Shown: positions 22,736-34,140 of the stretch, in pieces
Numbering within the stretch: position 1 is the first letter of the stretch
Layout of the letters: the number at the start of each line of letters is the position of its first letter
NCBI RefSeq assembly: GCF_001540865.1
Contig: NC_033628.1
Span: 9,260,907-9,324,906, forward strand
DNA length: 64,000 bases
Direction: 5' to 3'
DNA from: Ananas comosus
Taxonomy: Eukaryota; Streptophyta; Magnoliopsida; Poales; Bromeliaceae
Program-made: the position numbers and the translations under genes
The notes under the pieces: generated by a model
Database searches by the model: none
What the model was told of the DNA's origin: nothing
What the model saw: the letters and a program-made list of their open reading frames with translations, nothing else

Positions 22736-23437
22736 GGGGCCCTTGGAATTTTGGTGGACTTGGTGCATGAATGATGTCCACGTGTTGGTTTATTATTTGT
22801 CCAAATGGAGGCCACGTGTTGATTCGTCACTTGCTCGGTGGAGGCCGAAAATTGCTCTGAAAATTGGAAAGTCGGATTTCCTGAAATGGTGGTGCCTGTT
22901 TGGAAGCAGACTTTTGAACCTTGCTTTTGGTGGTGGAGTTGGATCACAAGGTGATTAGCAAAAAAGACTAAAAACCAAAAATTAAAATCCTAAACTAAAA
23001 CCCTTATTTTTGCCTGTGAAAATATCACAGCGGGTTTATCTCTTTTTTCTTTTTTCTTTTTCTGATTTTTTCTTTCTTTTCTTGATTTTTTCTTCTTTTT
23101 TCTTTTTTCATTTTCCAATTTTTTCTGATGTTTTTTCATTTCCAGTTTCTTTCTTCTTCTTTTGATATTTCCATTTTTCTCTGGAAATTCTTGTTTTTTC
23201 CCTTTTTTTTTTTTTAGCAGTGTCCTAATACGCGGACTACATGAAAAGGCACAATTGAAAAATAGATGCAGAACTGAAAGAAATATATACAAATATGTAC
23301 AAAACATCAGAACCAGGCGGTTAAGCATTTTCCCCTAAATTGTCAATTTTGGGAGAAGATGCTTCTAGTATCATGGGATCTTCTTGTTTTTCTTCAGTGT
23401 TTCCTATACTAGGGTGTGGTAATGGTTCTGAAGAGGG
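22736..23437 (-). other. Possible pararetrovirus-derived non-coding region and ORF tail
   Basis: On the minus strand an open frame of about 40 codons entering from the junction near 23437 ends at TAA near 23320, with last residues KIDNLGENA. It is followed by a long purine-rich stretch (Lys/Arg-rich if translated) and a gene-free leader-like segment. The neighbouring RNase H fragment on the plus strand suggests this is another, inverted piece of the same virus. That link is inference, since no hallmark domain is present. Confidence 0.3.
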
Positions 23438-23724
23438 TTGGTTAAACAAATAAAAACCCTCGTATCTAAATTACCAGACCTAGATCTTCCATTAGATTCT
23501 GACTATATTATTATAGAAACAGACGGTTGTGATTTAGGCTGGGGCGCAGTCTTAAAAGCAAGATCTAATAAATATAGTGATACGAAAGAAGAAAAATTAT
23601 GTGGATACGCAAGCGGGAAATATAGAGAAAGAGGAAAAATAAGTAGTATAGACGCTGAATTATTGGCAGTAATATATGCCCTAGATGCTTTCAAACTAAA
23701 TGTTATAAATAAACATGAAATAAC
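23438..23724 (+). pseudogene. Endogenous pararetrovirus RNase H fragment (Caulimoviridae)
   Basis: The open frame reads through IIETDGCDLGWG, then CGYASGKY, then SSIDAELLAVIYALDAFK. This is the RNase H order (first catalytic Asp in ETDG, Glu in the DAEL motif) with the IETDGC and YASG wording typical of caulimovirid polyproteins. Only about 95 codons remain. The left side begins abruptly at a junction with oppositely oriented sequence, and the right side ends at the N (23725), beyond which MITE DNA starts. It is an integrated relic without replication capacity: the rest of RNase H, RT, protease and coat regions are absent. Confidence 0.8.
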
Positions 23725-23725
23725 N

Positions 23726-23920
23726 CTATCGAGTTTTCCACCGTTAGATTTAACCCTTTGATTATTTTTACCCGTTGGATTATACTATTCAACCAACCAC
23801 TCACTCAATCCTAGGGGGCCCACATCATCCTAACAACCCATTTCTCAATCTAAGGGCTAAAAATCAATAGTACCAATAGCTTGGTGCTATTGATAGTATT
23901 CCAGCCTAGTTCTATATATA
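23726..23920. mobile_element. Foldback MITE, short family, left end missing
   Basis: Begins after the N inside the family interior (GAGTTTTCCACCGTTAGATT), continues through CAACCAACCACTCACTCAAT and ends at TTGATAGTATTCCAGCCTAG. The tip hairpin ACCAATAGCTTGGT is present on the right only. Confidence 0.7.
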
Positions 23921-23925
23921 TAGAG

Positions 23926-24465
23926 AGAGCTTGGCTGGCATATTATCGGTAGTACGGAGGCCTCCGCGCTACCAAGTTGTTTTCAATGATACGACATCCA
24001 AATTGACGATCGACTCCGTTAGACTTGATCTACACTATTGAAAGTATTTGGAAACTAAATTTCATAATTTTTCGGCATCATTCGGCTAGTGATCAAAAGG
24101 TCTCAAAATTGACAATTTCACTGATAAATGTGATGCATTTGTGAATTTAACGGTGTAAAACAATTCAAATCTGATAAAATTTTTATAGAAAATTCTTTTC
24201 ACTATTTAGAGTAAGATCAGTACCTCTGATCCTAAATTCAAGTTTTTTATTATCTTTTATGAGATTTTTATTTTCAGCTGTTCACTTTTAGACTACTCGT
24301 TTGATAGGTAAATAATGCCGAAAAATTATGAAATTTAGTTTCCAAATACTTTCAATAGTGTAGATTAAATCTAACGGAGTCGATCGTCGATTTGGAAGCC
24401 GCATCATTGAAAACAACTTGGTAGCACGGAGGCCTCTGTGCTACCGATAGTATACCAGCCTAGCT
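23926..24465. mobile_element. Foldback MITE, long family, copy with GGAGGCCTCC tips
   Basis: Starts GAGCTTGGCTGGCATATTAT and ends ACCGATAGTATACCAGCCTA. Tip hairpins are GTAGTACGGAGGCCTCCGCG on the left and AGCACGGAGGCCTCTGTGCT on the right. The arms are inverted copies for about 150 bp (GACGATCGACTCCGTTAGAC against its complement near 24370). The centre is AT-rich and there is no ORF. The outer flanks are TATATA on both sides. Confidence 0.85.
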
Positions 24466-24480
24466 ATATATATATATATA

Positions 24481-24700
24481 GAACTAGGCTGGATACTATT
24501 AATAGTACCAATGACTTGGTCCTATTAAGTTTTTTGCCCTTGGATTAAAAAATGTGTGGTTAGGATGATGTGGGCCCCCTAGGGTTGAGTGGCTGGTTGG
24601 TTGAATAGTATAATCGAACGGATGAAAATGATAAAAGAGGTAAATGTAACGGAAGAAAACTTGATAGCATCAAATGCTTTGTGCTATCGATAGTATCCCA
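24481..24700. mobile_element. Foldback MITE, short family
   Basis: Starts GAACTAGGCTGGATACTATT and ends GTGCTATCGATAGTATCCCA just before the N at 24701. Interior words are GGTTAGGATGATGTGGGCC and GGTTGAGTGGCTGG. About 220 bp and non-coding. Confidence 0.75.
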
Positions 24701-24701
24701 N

Positions 24702-25010
24702 TAGTTCAAATTTCAAATTTTAAACTTTAAATTTTAAATTTATTTTTTAAACTTTAAATTTTAAATTTATTTTTTAAATTTAAAATTCTAAATTTCAAAT
24801 TTCAAATTTTAAATTTTAAATTAAAAAATTTAAAAATTTAAAAATTAAATTTGGATTTTTAAATTTTAAATTTTAAATTGTAAATTTCAAATTTAAAAAT
24901 TTAAAATTTAAAATTCAAAATTCAAAATTTCACATTTCACAAATCAAATTTTAAATTTTATTTTTTTTTTGAAAATTTAAATTTTAACTTTTAATCTTAA
25001 AATTTAGAAA
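24702..25010. repeat. Low-complexity AAATTT-rich tract
   Basis: About 300 bp made almost wholly of AAATTTTAAATTTCAAA-like words with no G or C in most of it. It starts immediately after an N. Confidence 0.85.
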
Positions 25011-25589
25011 AATCCTGTGAAATTGTAAAATGCGGATCCAAACAATTTAAAAATTGAATCCGTGGAATTTTTTAGAGTTGCAGGATTCTCTATTTTATCT
25101 AGACCGAAATCACAATTTATAAATTTCGTGGAGATATTTTACTATGTATCCAAACAGGCCCTTAATGTGCGAAAAATACTATGCTAGGAAGTTTTTCGAG
25201 TTTTTATTTTGCCACTATATAATTCAAAAAGTCATACTTAACTATTATATTATTTTATTTTGTTTCCACGAATGGATCTGCTATTTAGCAGATACCAAAG
25301 TGATACTTTTGTAAAACTATAAATGATTAATCATAAATAACAAAGTATAGATTATAGGATGGTAAAATGTTATATTGTACGAGATGGTAGTTGACAAAAA
25401 ATATTATTTTCATCCAAATTACTTATTAGAATTCACACTAAAGTAAAGATAAAATCACAAAATAATTAAACATAACATATGAATCAAAGAGTTCTAAAAT
25501 AAGCATATGTTAAACCAAATGGGAGCAAATTAAAATTTACTTAATAAAAAAAAAGAAAACTTTTTGATACTGCTACAATCCTGCAGGTA

Positions 25590-26060
25590 GGGACATCAAT
25601 GAGTGGGTTTTCAACAACTCAAATCCGAATCCGGCAATCAAAATTAAAATCCGAATTTGATGGATTTTCAAAATTCATTACTCGACCCCTGAAATCCGAA
25701 TATGAAATAATCATTTTTTTAACCATATTTCAAAACATATTATACTAAAATATAATCTTTTTAAAATAAATTCAAATTTTTTATTAAAAACTTCATATAC
25801 ATTATATAAGGTAAAATAAATTAGGATTCAAGTCGGGTTGGGAGTTAGACCACGTACATGCAACATCAACATTCGAATTCGAATTTGGGAAACTTTTTTA
25901 TTTTATATCCTTATTCGAAACCATATATATCCGTGCAATATTAAATAAGCCCGCCTCATTTGCATTCGAATTCATATTCAGATTTGAATAACGATTCAGA
26001 TACAAATAAAATTTTGAGTATTCATGCCAGTTGGCATTCGAGTAAGTCTACTAAATGCAT
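25590..26060. mobile_element. Decayed foldback with CCGAAT-rich arms
   Basis: The left side has GGGACATCAATGAGTGGGTT and AATCCGAATCCGG; the right side has ATTCGAATTC and GCCAGTTGGCATTCG. The design matches the inner pair of the 6.4-6.8 kb palindrome (GGGACGTCAATAGGTATGG). Ends are not sharp. Confidence 0.35.
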
Positions 26061-26161
26061 TCATAATATACAACTAGCCAAACATATTTTTTCTTTAGAA
26101 TAAAAATATAATAAAAATATTGCTTAAAAATTATTATGAGATAGAATTAAGGGTAAACTTT

Positions 26162-26530
26162 AAATACCACCCATTGTGGCTTTGCACTTTCTCACTTTAA
26201 TACCTTGTGGTTTAAAGTGTATTAATTTAGTATTCTGTGGTTTTATTTTTCTCTTTTCGTCACCCCCTCTGTTAATTTTTTATTAAATCATATACAAAAA
26301 ATTTCAGATACCCCACTTATAATTTATCGAATACTCACTTAAGTACCCTTGAGTTTTATTTTTGTTATTGATTTAATAAAAAAAATTAATAAAAAGGATA
26401 ACAAAAAGAAAAAAATAAAATCATCTGGTACGAAAGTGATACAATTTAAACCACATGATATTAAAGTGAGAAAGTATGAAACCGTAAAAATAATATTTAA
26501 AATTTTATAGAGATAGTATTTAAAATTTTG
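26162..26530. mobile_element. MULE-type MITE, decayed
   Basis: The left arm GGGTAAACTTTAAATACCAC, then TTGCACTTTCTCACTTTAAT, is mirrored by ATTAAAGTGAGAAAGTATGA and the right edge. It shares layout and words with the intact copy at 50027-50378. Target duplication not recognisable. Confidence 0.6.
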
Positions 26531-26830
26531 TCTAGAATAAATTTAAAAATAATATTTTGATTAACTGAAAACACTGCCGGAGACCATCACATTCTATACT
26601 TTTTCCAGCTGCCTGGGCCCGAGGGAGCAAGTTGGCGGTCACTCAAAAGCCAACACCAACGGCTGTGATCTGCCGTACGAGCAATTGTACGGTGATACTT
26701 TGTCTACTTCCTCACGTCTCCTTTCATAGTGTGGGACATGTACCTAGAGATTCCCCGATAAGTGTTTTTGTACATTTATCAATTCATTTAAGATTATAAT
26801 CAACTTGTTTAAACTATACAAAATTTTTCA

Positions 26831-26837
<7 letters not shown>

Positions 26838-26913
<76 letters not shown>

Positions 26914-26918
26914 TTATT
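26838..26918. repeat. (AT)n followed by (TTTA)n
   Basis: About 40 bp of AT repeat runs directly into about 40 bp of TTTA tetranucleotide repeat. Confidence 0.95.
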
Positions 26919-26919
26919 T

Positions 26920-28490
26920 AATCTTTAGCCCAACCTAAATATAAGCCCAACTTAATTATAAAAGGTCCATTTATGTGTAAAACTTCAACCATTAAATCAA
27001 AGTATAATGGATAAGATCTCAAAAATTTATATCCTATATATATTCTTTTTAATATTTTAACTTGTTGTTCGTGAGTCAGCTCATATTCAACACTTTAATG
27101 AGCAAGCTCGAGATCCGCTCGTTTATTAAACGAGCGAACACGAACAGGTCCAGCTCGTTCCTGTTTGGCTCGTTGACACCCCCACTGTCCACCCCCTCTT
27201 CTCCTCGTGAACTCTTCTACTGCACCTCTTTTATGTACAAAGTCTTTTTTACTCTTTTATTGCTTTCCTTTTTCGATATTGTAGTTTATACTCGTATTTT
27301 CTCTCGTCTCCATCTATCTCTCTAAAACCTTTTTCTTCCTCTTCTATACAAACCCTATCGTACCAAGTTTTGTCCCTTTCTCATGTGTTTGATGGTTTAC
27401 TGTTCAAACCTTTTCTTTTATTGTTTGGAGACTAAATTATGTTTTTAGAGAAAGATAATAAATTATCTGTTTTTTTTATATTTTTAAAATGACTCAAACA
27501 AAAAATATACAATAACTAGGCTTCGAATTTGAATCATTAGATATTAATTATTAAGTTCTTAGTTAATTGTACCAAATACGATCCATTTTGGAACTAAATT
27601 GTTCTTAACTACATGTCACCGAAAACTGCCTTGGTAGAAATGAGTTTGGTCTAAATTCTTCTTGGTTTGGTGCACTTAATACTGGTAAGCTTGATTACAT
27701 TAGTCTTTATATGGAAATATGAATATCTTATTCGGTATATTCTCTTGATTTATTAAAAAATTTTATATATTTGATTAGAAGTGTGATCAAATGCTTAAAA
27801 TTGGATACTATATTCGACCTTAAGTTTTTTTTTGATAAGATAAATTATCTTATGGATGAAATATACTATCTTACCAAATAGATAGCGAAGCCTTGAAGGA
27901 GTAAAAATTAACCTCCTTAAAATCATATTAGAAAATTCTTATATACGGAATAAGCTATTCTTACATAACTTATTCCGACATCCAAATATAATCTTAGTGA
28001 GTTCTCAATTTTGAGATGTTATTTTTCTGAGCCATGGTCACTGTGAGCAATCAAAAGTTTTTTAGTTCTTCATAACTTCTCTAAAAAGAAAATCCAAACA
28101 ACGTGATATATTGATACCAAATTTGTAACTTTTAAGATAAATTACAAAACCACCTATCGGTTAAATTGTACATTCTTACAACTTACAAGCAAGATAGTCG
28201 ACAGATAATGTCACATAATCAGATTACAAATGTTTTCCACAAATAGGTCGTAGAGAATCAATGCTCTATTTCACAACCCTCAAACCAATCTACCTGCTAT
28301 CAAGGCAACTCCTTTTTTACTGTGTAAAATCCTTTGGTGGACAATCGGAAAAGATATGCAACATGTTGAACACTATCTTATCAACATTATGCACTTAAAG
28401 GGATTGAGAGAAGTTTAAAAGTGGTATTTTGGAGTGCAAAAATTCTATGGACTGTTGGCATGTAATAAAATTTTCTTTGCAACCATTGTG
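26920..28490. other. Gene-free stretch
   Basis: No supportable gene. Around 27070-27185 is a transposon tip-like stretch (GAACACGAACAGGTCCAGCT then GGCTCGTTGACACCCCC) of the family also seen at 39759 and 41065. The 87-codon ORF overlapping it is spurious. Confidence 0.5.
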
Positions 28491-28499
28491 TCTATTGAC

Positions 28500-29425
28500 A
28501 CCTAAGTTTGATATCAAGCCGAGACTAGACCCGACAGAAGGACACGTATTGTCAAAGAGGACTTCGGCATGAGATTCAAGTTTTAGTATACAGTTGTACC
28601 GAAGAACAAGTCGAGTAGATATTTCAGCAGAAGAACTTTAATGTTAGTAAAGCTATCAAAGGCCGAAGGCTTCGACAAGGCTCGGAAAGGCAAGTTTGGA
28701 ACATGTTGAAATTTTAGAATTTAAACAATAGGGGCTGAAGAATTGGCAAGCAAGCGCTACTTGAGAAAGAAGTTCTGGAAAGAAAGCATAATAACTTTAC
28801 GGTAATCACTCCAATTACAGATACACTGTGTTTGAATCTAACGAACTATATATAAGAGGGAGAAATTACTGCGAGAAAGGAAAATTGAATATAAATCTAA
28901 ATACCAATCCATACCTCATATTCGAGGAGTAGAAACAGCCTTAACATAGTCTAGAAATAGCCATAGCATAACCTAGGAGTAGTTGTAACTTAATTGACGC
29001 CTGCTTTCTGCCACCACCTCGCTTGATGATGACCGTCTGCAATTATTATTCCGACCGGTGCCGAACCACATCTATCTTATATATTAGCAAACACACCTTT
29101 GCTTAATTTTCACGCCTCCATTTGCGTGGATCACTGTATTTTCAAGGACTACTATTGTACGGCAGTCCTGTTCTATTAATTTGGGCTCCATGAGCGGCTC
29201 AGGTCTGCAAGCCAAAGTCTTGTGCCTTCGGCTCGTCAATGAAAATCTCAAGGTGTTTCCTTGAGACTGAACCTGACTGGATCATTTCCTATCTGGTCTG
29301 TGCTTAAGTCATCGCCAGATCCAACTTTTTTTTTGAGGGACGCTGCTACAATATCCTCGCCAACATATAGATTTTGATATGCCCGGTGGGATCCTCTTAA
29401 AGGTTTCGGATCCAAAGATAATTAA
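28500..29425 (+). mobile_element. LTR-retrotransposon-like leader remnant
   Basis: Mixed-composition DNA with a TATA-like ACTATATATAAGAGGG near 28845 and, near 29375, TTTGATATGCCCGGTGGGAT, a phrase like that found just inside the 5' LTR of some plant Ty3-gypsy elements. No gag or pol frame follows. The element type is inferred; the ends were not identified. Confidence 0.35.
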
Positions 29426-29689
29426 TTAAGTTTGGCTGGCTCGTCTTCACACCGACAATTTGGACTGCAGCACAAAGTTCTTGACTGCAGTAGATTAATT
29501 TAAGTTTTTTTTTTTAAAAAAAATCTCTAATTAAGATTTTGAATATTCCTTGTTGATGTGCGTTGGTGTCGTATCAAAACATTTGTATCGCTTTGGATAA
29601 CCATCAAGAAGCTTTTTATTATTAACTGATATTTTGGTACACAATACATAAAACTAAGTAAAATGAGATAATATGCAAAGCACATCACA

Positions 29690-30279
29690 CAGAGACGAAG
29701 CTAGGACTAGATTATAAGAAGGGTCAAAATATATACAAATTAAAACTTTAGCAAATAAATAAGATTTACTAAATCAAATATATATGTGATGAGGCTATAT
29801 GTTGACTAAATAATTAGTATAAAAAAATATTACCTTTTTTTTTATTTATACTTAACTTCTAATTATTTTACTTATATTATTTCACTCAAATAATTTTGAA
29901 ATTAACTAAATCGAATAGTAATTCAGTAAATAATCTAATTTCTTAGCTTTTAGTAAATACAATTATGACAATTGATGACTATTAGTTGACAGAGCTATTA
30001 AATTTAATATAATTTTTAATTTAATCACGTAAAAATTTTATCTAAAATAATTAGAAGTTATAAAGGTACCAAACAAAGAAAATGAAAATAAATTCAGAGT
30101 TGAGAGAGCACTATGTTAGCGCCAAAAACTTTTTTAAAAAATAGATCAAATTGATATACTTTTCAAATTAGCTAAAAGTATATTCTTTAAAAATTTTATA
30201 TGTAAGAGACTATTATACATATTATGAAAAGCTTGAGGGGCCATGAGCACCCTCAGTCTTCACATAGCTCTGCCCTTGA
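29690..30279. mobile_element. hAT-like MITE inserted in arm C
   Basis: The ends CAGAGACGAAGC and the inverse of GCTCTGCCCTTG resemble the CAGGGA..GAGC ends of the element at 55315-55644. The left flank ACATCACA and right flank ACATCGTC are a degraded 8-bp duplication. Arm D has uninterrupted sequence (about 42583-42620 on the other strand), which acts as an empty site. The interior is AT-rich and non-coding. Confidence 0.65.
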
Positions 30280-30691
30280 CATCGTCCAAGGAGAAATCAC
30301 TGTTAGACGCGTGGTTCGCCCATCTTATGATGTATCTTAATACGTAGGCCGAATCTAATTTTGTCTCATAGACGGATCAGAAAAGAAACAATCCAGCTGG
30401 GTTCAATAGAGAGATCGCCTTAAAATCTTCATATATTAGTCAAAATCTAAGAGTTTCAGCTTTTCAAAATACAGTTGTCGATACAGACCAAAGCTGATTG
30501 CAAATAGAACCGCTGCGCAGTTATTATCTTTGAGATAAAGTCTTTAACAGATGGAGACCTGCATTATGAAAAAGTATTCATTAGTGAGAAACGAGGTGGT
30601 CCGGCGGTGGTCAGAAGGGCTGTCCTTGAGATCGGCGTTGAACTAGATGTTTGCTCAAAGATGACGAGCTCTTACATAACAGTTATTCTTA

Positions 30692-31552
30692 GGTCGGGAT
30701 GTAATGTTAGCCGTGCCGGATTGGCATAGCCCACGTACATCTGGGCTGATTTACGCCCGCCTAACCCGGTTCCAAATCCAGGCCAGGCTGTGCTGACCTG
30801 ATTTGAATTTCAAACCCCAGGGCAGCATGGCCTTTTGGTTCGATCAGTACGGATCGGGTCGGGCTTCGTGCCAACCCAATAACAAGCAACAAAGAGCCCG
30901 TGGTGTTTTATTAATTTAATTTTTTGGGTGGGTTTTTTTTTTTAGGTTGGCATTCCAGCTGCCTTTTTTGGATCCCTTTTTAAAAAGAATTTAAAAAAAA
31001 AGAGGGAAAAAGAAAAATTCAGCTTTTAAATTACAACTTTTTGACTTATACAATTATATGTAACCTATTTTTAAAAAAATAATAATAAATTTTGTAAGTT
31101 TTCAAAGAAAAGTAAAGAACAGTAATATATTTAACATTTTAATATTATATAGATTTTAAAATTAAAAGATCAATAATTCTAACTTTTTAATATTACGTAG
31201 ATTTTTAATATAAATTTTTAACTTAATTCTTTTTGGTTCAATAATCAGCTTTAATATAAAATTAATGTCAATTTTTATTATAAAAAAAGAGTCCTTGGGC
31301 CATTGGGGAAAGGGGGGTCCGCCCTGCCAGGCCATAGGCCAACCCTCGATTTAGCACCGTTCAGACCTGTTTCAGGCCGTGCCGTGCGGATCGACGGGCC
31401 TGAAGGGTAACGCCCAACATGGCTCGGAGTACCGGATCGGGCTGGGCCGGCAAGAATGCTACAGGACCCGTGTCTTACATCGGCCCGGCCTGAGGTCATG
31501 CAAGACCAGGCGGCAAGCGGCACACGGACTGTCCAGCTCGTTTTACATCCCT
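30692..31552. mobile_element. GC-rich-ended element in arm C
   Basis: Starts GGGATGTAATGTTAGCCGTG and ends CGTTTTACATCCCTA, so GGGATGTAA faces TTTACATCCC. GC-rich GGGCC/CGTGCC words fill both arms around an AT core with poly-T. Members of this family are also at 38849-39454, 41785-42170 and 51905-52100. Confidence 0.55.
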
Positions 31553-31599
31553 ACTATCAAGGTGATTTTTTCAGTAATTAAAAGTAGTCCCCCAAATTA

Positions 31600-31758
31600 C
31601 CGACCGTTCCTAGAGCAAGTGGCAAAGGGCTTGGTGGTTAGTACCCGAGACCCAAGTTCGAATCCTAGTTGATTCACATTTCCAGCTAAGTTTATTTCTA
31701 AATGAAATAAACGAAGCGGGTACCGTGCTACCTATCTCTCTCAAAAAAAAAAAAAAAA
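31600..31758 (+). mobile_element. tRNA-derived SINE with target duplication
   Basis: Head TAGAGCAAGTGGCAAAGGGC with B-box-like AAGTTCGAATCCTAG, body CCAGCTAAGTTTATTTCTAA, then GCTACCTATCTCTCTC and a poly-A tail. Flanks TAGTCCCCCAAATTA (31585-31599) and TAGTCCCAAATTA (31759-31771) form the target duplication. Absent from arm D, so inserted after the duplication or lost there. Confidence 0.9.
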
Positions 31759-32649
31759 TAGTCCCAAATTAGTCTACCGTCATTTAAAAGAATCTGTAAA
31801 AGAAGAATCACCGTGTATATACCGACACCTATAGTATGCACCAGTAAGATATATTCCGACATTTTAAAACATTAATTTTTTAAAAAATTTGGAAGCTTAA
31901 AAGATAATAAAAATTAAAGACGATACTACAATTTATTTTTCAATAATTAGTATGACACAGTAAAGAGTGTTGAAAAGATTTTTATGATTCATATGATGAT
32001 GCTTTTTGAATCATCAGTATTTACCATATAATAGGTATGCTTTCCTCAACCCTTTGTCAGAAAACATTTTTATAATGAGAAATTCCCATAGAGTTTCTTC
32101 TTTTTTTCTCTCTCTCCAAAAAAAAGAAAAAATATAAGAAAAATCTTGTCTCGTGGAGCAGCGCATGATGGATTTACTTTTCCTTCTCTCTCTATCCCAT
32201 TGATGTGCAATTTGTGTTAAAAAGAATTTGAATTTGCTTGTGGCAAAATGAGTTGAAATTTTAAAAATTTAAATTAACTTTACATAAAAATTTGAATGAG
32301 TAACTTACTCAAACCATTTTTCCTCTATTCCTTTGTTTGGTGGAAAAGTGAGTAGATATTTTAAAATTTTGAAGTAAAATTACAGTACAGGTTTTAGAGC
32401 AATGCTAGGTGTCCACTTGTTACACCCTATTCTTCCATAGGGGCTGTCAACGAGCCGAACACGAGTGAGCCGGAGTCACCTCAAGCCAGGTCTAAACTGT
32501 TAAAGGTTGGCTCGTGTTCGGCTCGAGCTCGTGATGAGCTCGAAAAGTCTAGCTTGTGTTCGGCTGGCAATGTATTCGAGCTGGTTCATATTCAATTCGT
32601 TTGTTCAGTTGACGGCCTTGACATTTAGAACATAGGTTCTTGGAACAAG

Positions 32650-34040
32650 AGGAATAGGAGGAAAGAGAGAGATCTTATTGAGTACATCATAGCGCCAAAT
32701 GGCGGGGTTTTCGAATTTTGAACGGCCAATCCAAAATTTAAGTAAATGGTTTTAAACTAAAAATATTAAAATTTTAATTCACCTCTAATTCCAAATTTAA
32801 AATTTAATTTTGATTCACTTTAACTAATATTTTTAATTATTAATTCAAATTTGGTATTCAAAATTAAATTTGGCTAACATTTTAAACTCAAATTTTAATT
32901 TTAATTTATAAATTTAAATTTAAATTGTATAGTTAAAGTTCAACTTTGAATTAAGATGAAATAAAATTTTAAAATCAAATAATTAAATTCAAATGTAATT
33001 ATGATAATTAATAAAAAATTAATATAACAACTAAATATTAGCAGATATATAGTACTAAAATAATTTGAAAATATTCACCGAAGAAAAAAAGATATATAAT
33101 GATATATAAATATTTAATAAAAATAAAATATTATCTATTAGAGAAAAAGAGAAATTTAAAAGTTTATTTTGTTTTGTTATTTATTTGTGTAAGGAAATAG
33201 AAAATCATTTTTTTTTTTCACTCCAAAAAGTGGTTCTCTCAACATTATCCAAATTCAAAATAAGTGAATTTATATATAGTATAAATTTATTCGGTATTAA
33301 GATTATTTTGTGTGATTAGCAGCATGATTTTTGTTCCTTAGGTTTTATTTGAACGTCGGAATAAATTATCCAAGGATAAATTGTTCAGTATAAATTTTTT
33401 TTAGCATAATTACAAGTCGTAAGTTTGTATTCTTTTTACTTCTTGCAAAGTCTTACTATTCATAATTTGGTAAAATAGCATATTTTATCCACAATAAACT
33501 TTAAATTGAAAAAAGATCTTGAAGACTGAATATAATATTTTATTTTAAATATTTAATCGTATTTCTCATCATCCAAATATACTAATTTTTTGAGTAAATC
33601 AAGATAATATACCAAACAAAATATTTATGAATCCAAATAGGCCTTAAAAAATCTTATTAATAAAGATTTGATAGAATAACTCATTTTACCTGCAAAATTA
33701 TTTATCTTATTTCGGAAAAATGACTTAACACTAAAAATTTAAGTGAGGCGCATATTTTTACGTGTTTAGTTAGCATATCTTTTGCAATTTATGTAGCTAT
33801 TAATTCATTAAACTAAATAACTATTTTATTTTATTTTTTTATCTGAGAAGTCATCAAATAAATTAAAAAATTAAATAATAGTCAAATCGAATTGGTATAT
33901 AATTCCCATGAATTCTCCATATATCCTTCTTGCGAAAATGCAAAAAGTTGAAGGGCCTTGCAAACATTTTTTCCGTGGACTTGACTAGCCATTCCGGTTC
34001 CACCGCCATCCGATTCCCACTTTGCTGGTCACACTAACCT
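32650..34040. other. Gene-free AT-rich stretch upstream of the HSF gene
   Basis: AT-rich DNA made largely of AAATTTAAATT-like words, with no ORF or defined transposon end. The last 100 bp become more GC-rich toward the HSF promoter. Confidence 0.6.
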
Positions 34041-34070
34041 TATCCCGCTTTGTCCGTACTGGATAAAAAT

Positions 34071-34093
34071 CCGACACGAGCTACACGTGTCGG
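34071..34093. promoter_or_regulatory. Palindrome with G-box upstream of HSFB2
   Basis: CCGACACG and CGTGTCGG form an 8-bp perfect inverted repeat around a 7-base loop, and CACGTG (G-box) lies at 34084-34089 within CACGTGTC, an ABA-response-like core. It lies 300 bp before the HSF ATG. Function is inferred from motif only. Confidence 0.45.
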
Positions 34094-34112
34094 CAGAACA
34101 TATATTCCCCAC

Positions 34113-34126
34113 GAAACCTTCTGGAA
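34113..34126 (+). promoter_or_regulatory. Candidate heat shock element
   Basis: GAAACCTTCTGGAA: the TTC and final GAA have the correct two-base spacing (TTCTGGAA), while the first GAA is one base too far. A 2- to 3-unit HSE about 270 bp before the ATG of a heat-stress factor fits HSF-family cross-regulation, but short matches occur by chance. Confidence 0.4.
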
Positions 34127-34140
34127 TCAACGGCCCGGTG

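Larger units (their letters stand above)
29430..32640 (+). repeat. Inverted duplication, arm C (partner 41060-42885)
   Basis: Long stretches are the reverse complement of 41060-42885. Shared marks in order: GACTGCAGTAGATTAATTTA (about 29480), TGAATATTCCTTGTTGATGT, GAAACAATCCAGCTGGGTTC (30397), GAGCTCTTACATAACAGTTA (30668), GGACCCGTGTCTTACATCGG-type words (31470), TTAGAGCAATGCTAGGTGTC (32394) and the ACGAGCCGAACACGAG tip. Arm C is longer because it carries a hAT MITE (29690-30279) and a SINE (31600-31758) that arm D lacks. Around 30590-30680 both arms keep a short related open frame (GVELDVCSKMTSSYITV here). I could not assign it; a membrane-transporter first exon is one weak guess. Confidence 0.8.

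Noticed and set aside
22990..23328. 112-codon Lys/Arg-rich minus-strand ORF
   Set aside because: It is the translation of a purine-rich tract (TTTTTCTTTT on the plus strand); no domain is present.
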